The notes under the pieces are model-generated. The model was not told the origin of the DNA and searched no databases. It saw nothing but the letters and a program-made list of their open reading frames with translations. 64,000 bases of DNA. Origin: Acorus gramineus (taxonomy: Eukaryota; Streptophyta; Magnoliopsida; Acorales; Acoraceae). Every line of letters starts with the position of its first letter. Positions within the stretch are counted from its first letter, which is position 1. A program made the translations under genes and the position numbers. The stretch lies in assembly GCA_030737835.1 (NCBI GenBank), contig CM060848.1, positions 5,424,429 through 5,488,428 of the forward strand. Direction: 5' to 3'. Positions 57,331-64,000 of the stretch are shown here, one piece after another.

Positions 57331-58669
57331 TTTCTAATCATTTCTATGTATAAATTGTGTTGTTTCTCACCAGTTGGATGCCCCTACCTTGCAGATCTCG
57401 TCGGATGGGATGCGCGAGGTCCCGGGTCGTAAGGTGAGTGGTTTGATTCCAATCCCCCCCCCTCTCTAGGGATGCGCTCGACCCGCGTAGACGCGCGTCG
57501 CGCATCGATGGGGTCCCCTAGCTATTATATGTAGAAGCTATGCATGCACCCTTATATGATCAATATGATGCTATGCATGCCACCCTAGACTTGTATGCTA
57601 GGGATATGCACCCATACATCATGTATAGAGCCATGCATCCTGACACCATGTTTCATGCTAGGAAAGCCTCGACCTATGCATGTGTTCTATTAGTTTAATT
57701 TATTAAATTAAATGTGAACTTATGGTATTTTGCATGCCTTAGTAAGTATTATAACTTGATAGTTATTATATATGTTCCCCGCATCTTAGTTATGTGCCCT
57801 GGAGGAATTCTGAAGAATTCATGACATTAGTAGAGTCTCCCTTCTCTGGATTAAGGGGCCTTGCGAAATCAGCGTTGGGACCCAGGCTAGGGTACTCCGT
57901 GTTCCTTGTTTGGTTGTCGGGATATCCTATATCGGGACCTCATGGTGCCCTCCCAAGGTTTCTTTTTCCAGTTAAGGGAATGCCGCGGATCCAAGTGGAT
58001 CGTATCCGTGTGGGTAGGCTGTTTCTGTTCCCTTCGTTGGATCCGTATAGAGACTGCCCCAGCGTTAGACAGGCCTTCCTGACAGAGGGCTCCCATCAGT
58101 AGGCACCTCCTGATTTGGGTTCGGACTGTGCTGAATTGTGGGAGTAGACCAGGCGGCCTACGGAGTGGAGGAGAGACTATCGGTGGACCAAGGGTGATTA
58201 ACAGCCTAGTCAGTCCCAAAAGCCCATGTTACCCTGTGAGGGTGAGGGTGAGGGTGTGGTGGGTCGGCGATATAGCGACCCATTGGATTGTGTAGTCATT
58301 GCCACTTAGAGGCTATGATTGATTGGAGGTTCATATGATTTGTGATGCATAGTTTGGTGCCATTCACTGAGTGTGTGGCCAGGTAGAGGCTAGCCGGAAG
58401 AGGGTTAACGAATGATGTCGCAAGCGTGGAATCGCTCTCCCCTTCGTTGGATACGATGTAGGAACTCCCTGACTTTACAGGCCAGAGAGAGGCTACCGGT
58501 GGACCAGTGGTGTAGAGCAGTCTAAGTCTCTCCCAAAGTCCCAAGATGTCTCCTTTCAGGAGTGAGGTGTGGATGAGGCGAAGACGCGTCCATCGTGACC
58601 CATTCGTTGTTCGACCGTTCCCATAGATGTTGGGTCCGGTCTTGTGATGGATGTTGAAGGACATCGATG

Positions 58670-58795
58670 GGCAATTATCTAGATGTAGATGATCCAGTAG
58701 TGTTGAGTAGACCAGTAAGTCCGGGTCTCTTCGACCGACGGCATGGGCTCTTGACCAGTAAATTTGGGTCTCTTCGACCGACGGTATGGTCTCTC
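58670..58795. repeat. Short tandem repeat in the solo LTR
   Basis: Two units of about 50 bp contain GACCAGTAARTYYGGGTCTC and TTCGACCGACGG. Similar CCCAAAAGTCCC...GGGAGTGAGG blocks recur at about 58215, 58530, 58800, 59590 and 59795 in this LTR and its interrupted host. Confidence 0.7.
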
Positions 58796-59381
58796 CCCAT
58801 AAGTCCCAAGAGACTCCTTTCGGGAGTGAGGGTGGGGGTGAGGTTGGTCGCGCCGCCGCGTGACCCAGTGATCATTGGGTTTCTACCCATGTTTTTCCTT
58901 GAAAAAGGGAGCTGATTTATGTATTGACCTGTAGATGGTGATTAGTTTCCAGCCACTCACTGAGCTTGTAGCTCACCCCTCGCATACTGTTTCTTTTCAG
59001 GGGCAGTGTTGGGCGTGGAGCTGGAGCTTTCCTGTGGCGTGGTCTTATGGGCGTTGGAGCGTTCTTCCGGCGGGTGGCGAGTGCGAGGCTGTCAGCATTC
59101 CTAGAGTCATTTTATGCTTTGTAAATCGTGCGTGTGGCACAGGTTGTATTTTCTTTGGTCTAGGCTTGGCTTCCACAGGACATTGATTGTGTATTCGGGT
59201 CTGTAATAATGTTTTTGATTTACAGACATTGTATATATTATGCTTTCGCTTTTCAGTCAGTTATCTTTATCTTGCTTTGCCGCCTTGTGTATTGTTGTTG
59301 GTGTCCTTATTGACCTCAGGTATTGATAACTGATATTACATTTTATTATTGCCACGTCTCGGGGACGCCTGGGGCGTGACA

Positions 59382-60350
59382 GAAATTGTTCTCCCCTTCA
59401 TTGGATCCAAGTTGAAGTTGTCTGGCGTTGAAGCTATTATGTGTGGTGTTGTCACTTGTAGGTGCTATCGATGAGTATTGCGATACCCATATGGCAGATG
59501 CACCGATCATGGAAGGCAGCCAGGTAGAGGCTACCCGGGGGTGGACTACCGGAAGATGAAGGGTGTAGAAGAGAAAGATTTCTCCTAAAAGTCCCTAGGG
59601 TCATCCCTCCGGGGGCTAGTGTGATTGTGAATTGGAAGTCACGTAGTCACGTGACCCTCATACCCATCAAGCATACTCCAGGTATGCTAGGCCTAACACT
59701 TTGAGGTATCGTAGTGTATCTGTACCTCGATGCGGATGGACTTGTATTATTTTATCCAGTAATGCCATGTGTTATGGTTAACCGTCTGTTCTTCCCAAAA
59801 GTACCAACAGTTTTCCTTTGGGGGAGAGGGTGAGGTATGGTCGCGCAGCCGCGTGACCTTGTTATCCATTGGGTTTTCACCCATGTCTTTCCTTGGAAGG
59901 AAATTGCATTAGTGTTTGAATTATTATTGTGGTGCTTGGCTTCTTGCCAGTCATTGACCTTGTAGCTCACCCCTCGCGTATTATTTCTTTCACCAAGGAC
60001 TACGTTGAGCGTGGAGTTGGAGCTTCCATGTGGCGTGGTCTTGCGTGCGTGGAGTGTCCCATCTAGCGGTTGGTGAGTGTGAGGTTGTCAACAGTCCTAA
60101 TGTCATTTATGTATTTGTAATCGTGCGTGTTGCATTGGTTGTTTTATTTTGATTAAACTTGGCTCTCACAGGACAGTGATTCTGTATTCGGATCTGTAAT
60201 AACATTTTGATTTACAGACTTATTGGTATTTTATGCTTTCGCTTTTTAGTTAACTATCACTTATCTTTGCTATGCCACTTTATATGTTGTATGTTGGAGT
60301 CATTGTTGACCTCAGGTAATGATAGCTGATATAATTTAGCCACCCCTCAC
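59382..60350 (+). repeat. Right part of the interrupted older LTR
   Basis: It begins with the second GAAAT copy and parallels 58430-59381 of the solo LTR: CACTTGTAGGTGCTA, ATTGCGATACCCATATGG, TTGTAGCTCACCCCTCGC, TTTACAGAC and ATGCTTTCGCTTTT occur in order. Its last bases diverge from the GGCGTGACA end of the solo LTR, so its 3' end is uncertain. Confidence 0.65.
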
Positions 60351-60794
60351 CTGGACATTTGTCAGAGAACAAAGATCTAAGGGGAGGTCAAATCAAGCAC
60401 CTTATTACCAATTTTGATCTATTGTCTAGTGGACATTCCCATACCCTTTCTTTTTACTATAAATTGGGGGGCAACTAATTTATATCCTTCATCAATTTCA
60501 TAATCAATACCCATCAATAACCCCCCGACAACCCACCTTCCCAATCATCAAACCCTTCCCCACTTCAAAACCTTTGATAGAGAAAGTAAGAGAGAAACCT
60601 ATTTCCTATACCAAATCACTCTCCAAATCCACTCTCCAAAATCCAGATTAAACCAAGCTTAGCCTCTGCCAAAACCAAACCCAAACCCTACCCAGGTTCT
60701 GCCCAAGTTAAACCAGACACCAGGCGGCTAAAGATAACTAGCCGGCCCTTCCCTAGCCCACCTCAAGTCCCAATTCTCCTTTAGTCAGGTTCCC
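60351..60794. other. Noncoding, C-rich stretch
   Basis: No gene is seen. The composition (ACCAAACCCAAACCC) and the position suggest the LTR or leader of the retrotransposon whose gag-like frame begins after 61521, but no LTR boundary was found. Confidence 0.4.
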
Positions 60795-61108
60795 AAAGCA
60801 AAGGAGGATCTCTATCTTCACCTCTATGTACGGTATATCCGTGTCCCAGAGCGGAGACCCCACAAACTCCCCACGAAGGCAATCAAATCCAACCCCAACT
60901 TTCCTTGCTTTTTTGAGAAAAGCAGGTGGCGATCACAACAACCCCCAAATCCTCCTGGGGATCCGTCGGCTGCCTCAGCCAAGAACGAACAACCAAACCA
61001 CCTACGTTCCAAGAGACGATCTGATCAAGCCCGCCAAGGTGCAGCTCTCTGGATCTGAGCCTCTGAAGAAACCCCACACACGCACAGCCACCGGAGGACC
61101 GGAGAGGA
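60795..61108 (+). repeat. Repeat shared in inverted orientation with 54800-55105
   Basis: About 310 bp matching the reverse of 54800-55105 with moderate divergence. It lies upstream of the gag-like frame on the same strand. Whether it belongs to that element's leader or to a separate LINE leader is open. Confidence 0.65.
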
Positions 61109-61317
61109 GGAAGAGAGGGCCCCCTTTCTTTCCTTTCCCCGAAATCCGATACAACAGCCTGGCGATCACGGTGGGACCTCCCTCGTGAAAGACAACAAAA
61201 GGTAATCCTCTCCTTCATCGTTCCAATACCTTGACTAGAATGCCATCACCTCTCTAGGAAAACTAAGATTTCCCACCCCTCAAGTCTGACCCTCCTCTAC
61301 TTTGCATTACAACATCC

Positions 61318-61466
61318 TTTACTGCTTTAAGCCGCACATAGCTGCGCACCCTTTTACTGCTTTAAGCCACACACAGCTGCGCACCCCTTTATTGTTTTAA
61401 GCCGCACATAGCTGCGCACCCTTTACTGCTTTAAGCCGCACACAGCTGCGCACCCCTTTATCGCTT
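61318..61466. repeat. Tandem repeat of about 37 bp, four units
   Basis: Four units contain TTTAAGCCGCACATAGCTGC and GCACCCTTTTACTGC with small changes. They lie between the shared repeat and the gag-like frame. Confidence 0.85.
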
Positions 61467-61520
61467 TATTTACTGCTTTGATCTGCATTCATTCACACCT
61501 AGGCTTTTCCATATTCACAC

Positions 61521-62600
61521 CATGGAGGCCTATACCCATGAAAAGATAGTAGAGGAGAAGACAACCAGGGAGACCAAACCACCCAATTTCTCAGCCACCT
61601 AGAGGAGAGGATGGCTACCCTAGGATACCAGTCGGTCGAGGACATGTTCAATGACCTCACCGACTATCACAAGGCCAAGACCTTGAAGCAGGAAACTTTT
61701 GTTAAGACCCCCAAGGCTTGCCCCAGCTCCAATACACTACCAACATCTGGCTTCTCAGCAAATCCGAGTCTAAGCCTCTTTTCCTTTGCCCCACCCTCCC
61801 CTGCGAATCCAATATTCCCAACCGTTTCTGCCCTGAGCCCTTACCAGGCCACCTCCAACCCAGGACCACTAAACAGTCCTCCCAGGGGAGAGACGTTGGA
61901 TGAAACCATCAGGAGAATCCTCTCCGAGACTGGCCCTTCTGCCCCCAAACACATGTCTCTACACAACCTGAGACAGATCCCGTCAGTCCACCTATCGGAG
62001 GGATTTAAAATCCTGAAATTTCTTCGATATAACAGTCGTGGAGACCCAGACGTTCATTTGACCTCCTTCTGTCTAGACACCCGATCGTTTCTAGATAACC
62101 AACCTCTGCTAGTATTCCTCTTCCAAAAATCATTGGAAGGAGAAGCACTACAATGGTTCTCCACCCTCCCTATAGATCATCTGTCGAACTTCTCGGTTGT
62201 AAGCGAGAAGTTTCTAGGCTACTACGGTTATTAGAGGATTAGGACCCCCTCTATTTCAGACCTGACCGTAGAAAGAATGAGGCCTAGGGAGGAATTTGAA
62301 TCCTACGTGTCCAGGTGGCGCACCCTCATCCACCGAACTGGCCTACAATTAACGGAATGTCAAGAAATTGACATGATGTTGCAAAACCTGAGTCTAGAGC
62401 TCCGTACGAGTCTTTCGTATGGAGACTATACCATGTACTAGCTTCTCATTGACCGCCAAAACAGGATTTCCCGTTGTGCAGCCCTAGTAGTCCAAACCCA
62501 ATCCCCACCTATCAGCCATAGTGTTGGACAACCACCGAGAAAGGCGCAAACCCCCACGGTAGAGGGGATCACACAAGTCTCGGCACTCTACAGCGCGAGT
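61521..62600 (+). pseudogene. Retrotransposon Gag-like protein (third element), decayed
   Basis: After a short leading frame (ATG 61521, MEAYTHEKIVEEK) with a stop at 61599, the frame LEERMATLGYQSVEDMFNDL continues to 62234. The Gag pattern is seen in GDPDVHLTSFCLDTRSFL, LLVFLFQKSLEGEALQWF then STLP, and SEKFLGYYGY then TAG. It continues in the same frame with LTVERMRPREEFESYVSRW and MLQNLSLELRTSLSYGDY, with a second TAG at 62440. This matches the PF03732-type Gag core of plant Ty3/gypsy elements. No protease or RT appears before the window ends, so the lineage is open. Confidence 0.7.
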
Positions 62601-64000
62601 CCCTGATCAAGGACCTGCTCCGAGACAGTATACACCCAGTTCATACGGATATGTGCCGTCTCAGCAAGCTACTTATCCAAACACCTTTTTTCCTCAATTA
62701 GTACCCGCGTCCGTGCCATTACAACGAAGCTCGTTAACCCAGAATCCCACAGTCTAAAGCTCTGTATACCGGATCCCAGTACATGTAGATCTTGTAAAGA
62801 ATATTGAAAAAAAGCTAGAACCTACTATACAAGCCCTGATAGAAGAACCAGAAGACCTGAGCTTTGAAAGCGTCTATGCATTAGGGGCTACAAACCTTGA
62901 AGAATTACCTAGAATCATTCTAGGTGGTTTAATCCTTCCAGCACCTTCCCCAATACACCCAAACCCTATCAGGCCCCTCCCTTTATACACAGAATAATTA
63001 CCCGAGCCCATCATGGTTCATCCCATGAAGGGAGGTCCCATCCGACCATTGGACCATTTCCCCCAGGCACAACCTAGTCAGACCAATGACATTAGGGCTA
63101 GAGTTCTTCCTACCTATCCCTCTACTCCACCGAGGACGCAAGCCTTTGTTCCCCAACAAGTACCACAAAGGAAATACACCGCTATTCCGCCGCCATCGAC
63201 CTATGAGTCTCCAGCACCCGAAATTATTGAATCTACAGAATGTCCCAAGCAGGACTTTGACGATGATGAAGAATTTTTGGATGGAGAACTATTAGAACTC
63301 TTTTACCCTACTCCAATACAACTTGAATCCAACATCCAAGCCTTACAACCGATTGAATCTAAATACCCCTTGTCTCTACCTACTCAAGATCAAATCATGT
63401 CAATACCCGTCCAACATACTTTGGTGGCCTATGATGACTCACATCTTGAATTATCAGATTCTGATATTGGTCTTGATCCGATTCATCCAATTATGCATTC
63501 CTTAAATTGAAACACTCACATTTAAAAATGCACAATTTGAGGAAGCAGTCAAGCCATTCCAATTGCCAGATCCATTTGACTTGCCATCCCATATGTCTGA
63601 GGAGCTCCCTTCGGATTCCCCTGCCATATACAAATCAATTATTCTCGATCTGGCCCACCAGCCCCTAATCGCACCAACTGATGAGTCTTTACCCCCATCA
63701 TCATTAGGGCCTCAACATTATGGTAAACCGTGCTCCCTTGCACCTGTTCAGTCAGTAGTCACCTTTGTGACTTACTTTTCCATATCCACATCTTTATTGA
63801 CTAACCACCCTTTGAGGAAAAATTCTCTTCCTGCTAAGAGTCTATGGCAAGTCAAGCTCCACTCACATTTCCAACAACATTGGGGCTTGGATATTCTAAT
63901 AGATGCAGTCAGAATAGATGCTGAACAGCAGTGGTTGAGAAGGCATCAAACGCGCTTTAAAATCAAGGAGGATCCACACACAACCAATGATACATCAAAT
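62601..64000 (+). pseudogene. Unrecognised open region following the Gag-like domain
   Basis: Largely open sequence in changing frames. A Pro/Gln-rich stretch at 62601-62755 (APRQYTPSSYGYVPSQQ) is followed by LVKNIEKKLEPTIQALIEEP. The frame 63013-63510 has a Pro-rich part and an acidic part (DDDEEFLDGELLELF). After one frame change in an A run, the frame 63506-64000 is open to the window edge (AQFEEAVKPFQLPDPFDLP near its start, QWLRRHQTRFKIKEDP near the window edge). No Asp protease motif, zinc knuckle or RT motif is found. I do not recognise the product; by position it belongs to the same retrotransposon. Confidence 0.45.

Larger units (their letters stand above)
55899..59381 (+). mobile_element. 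Solo LTR of a Del/Tekay-like Ty3/gypsy family
   Basis: 3483 bp, starting TGTTGTGCCTGTGTC and ending GGGGCGTGACA, flanked by perfect GAAAT duplications at 55894-55898 and 59382-59386. The end GGGGCGTGACA and the internal GAAAGTTGTAGATAATCTTC and GAAGTTATGGCTGTTCC are typical of Del/Tekay-type LTRs. No primer-binding site or coding region follows, so the internal part was lost by LTR-LTR recombination. Joining the flanks restores GCGTGAAATTGTTCTCCCCT, which matches GCGTGGAATCGCTCTCCCCT at 58425-58444 inside the solo LTR itself. It thus landed in a relative of its own family. Confidence 0.82.

Noticed and set aside
56540-57353. Several long ORFs on both strands rich in Ala, Arg, His and Cys
   Set aside because: They arise from the GC-rich alternating repeat in the solo LTR, are open in many frames at once and resemble no protein.

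Overview
The window is repeat-rich nuclear DNA from a flowering plant. The evidence is one intron-less AP2/ERF transcription factor gene with a GC-rich coding region in AT-rich surroundings, two Ty3/gypsy retrotransposons of the plant-specific Tat type (two RNase H domains plus antisense ORFs), plant LINE remnants, a Del/Tekay-like solo LTR, MITEs and foldback elements. The GC-rich ERF gene hints at a monocot or early-diverging lineage, but the species cannot be fixed from sequence alone.

Layout. 1-3951: a large foldback (inverted-repeat) element whose left end lies outside the window. 4263-4669: a Tourist-like MITE. 4673-6640: AT-rich DNA with one GC-rich block that could be a distal regulatory site. 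6673-7733: the only clearly intact host gene, a class II (repressor-type) ERF ending in an EAR motif, with a recognisable promoter. 8093-8275: a tandem repeat carrying G-box and TCP-like sites. 8300-14490: AT-rich DNA with MITE-like inverted repeats and an orphan promoter-like block. 14491-14649: a LINE RNase H remnant. 14825-27371: element E1, a complete Tat-type LTR retrotransposon on the minus strand with a perfect 5-bp target duplication. 27372-33762: foldback and TIR elements. 33763-44282: element E2, a second Tat-type family on the plus strand, preceded by a truncated internal piece that shares its 5' LTR. 44283-53037: AT-rich DNA with a hairpin MITE, a hAT MITE, a foldback element and one possible RPA-like exon. 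53038-54790: a LINE fragment on the minus strand. 55140-60350: an LTR of a Del/Tekay-like family split by a 3.5-kb solo LTR of the same family (5-bp duplication). 61521-64000: a decayed gag-like reading frame of a third retrotransposon, running off the window.

How the parts work together. E1 and E2 share one plan: LTR, primer-binding site, gag, protease, UAG stop, reverse transcriptase, RNase H, a second archaeal-type RNase H, integrase, then two antisense ORFs, a polypurine tract and LTR. All four antisense ORFs share a domain resembling Transposase_28. In both elements protease and RT are separated by an in-frame UAG followed by CAAUUA, the context of tobamovirus-type leaky termination, so Pol was probably made by stop-codon readthrough. 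Both elements are now inactive by nonsense mutations, frameshifts and, in E2, deletion of the integrase core.
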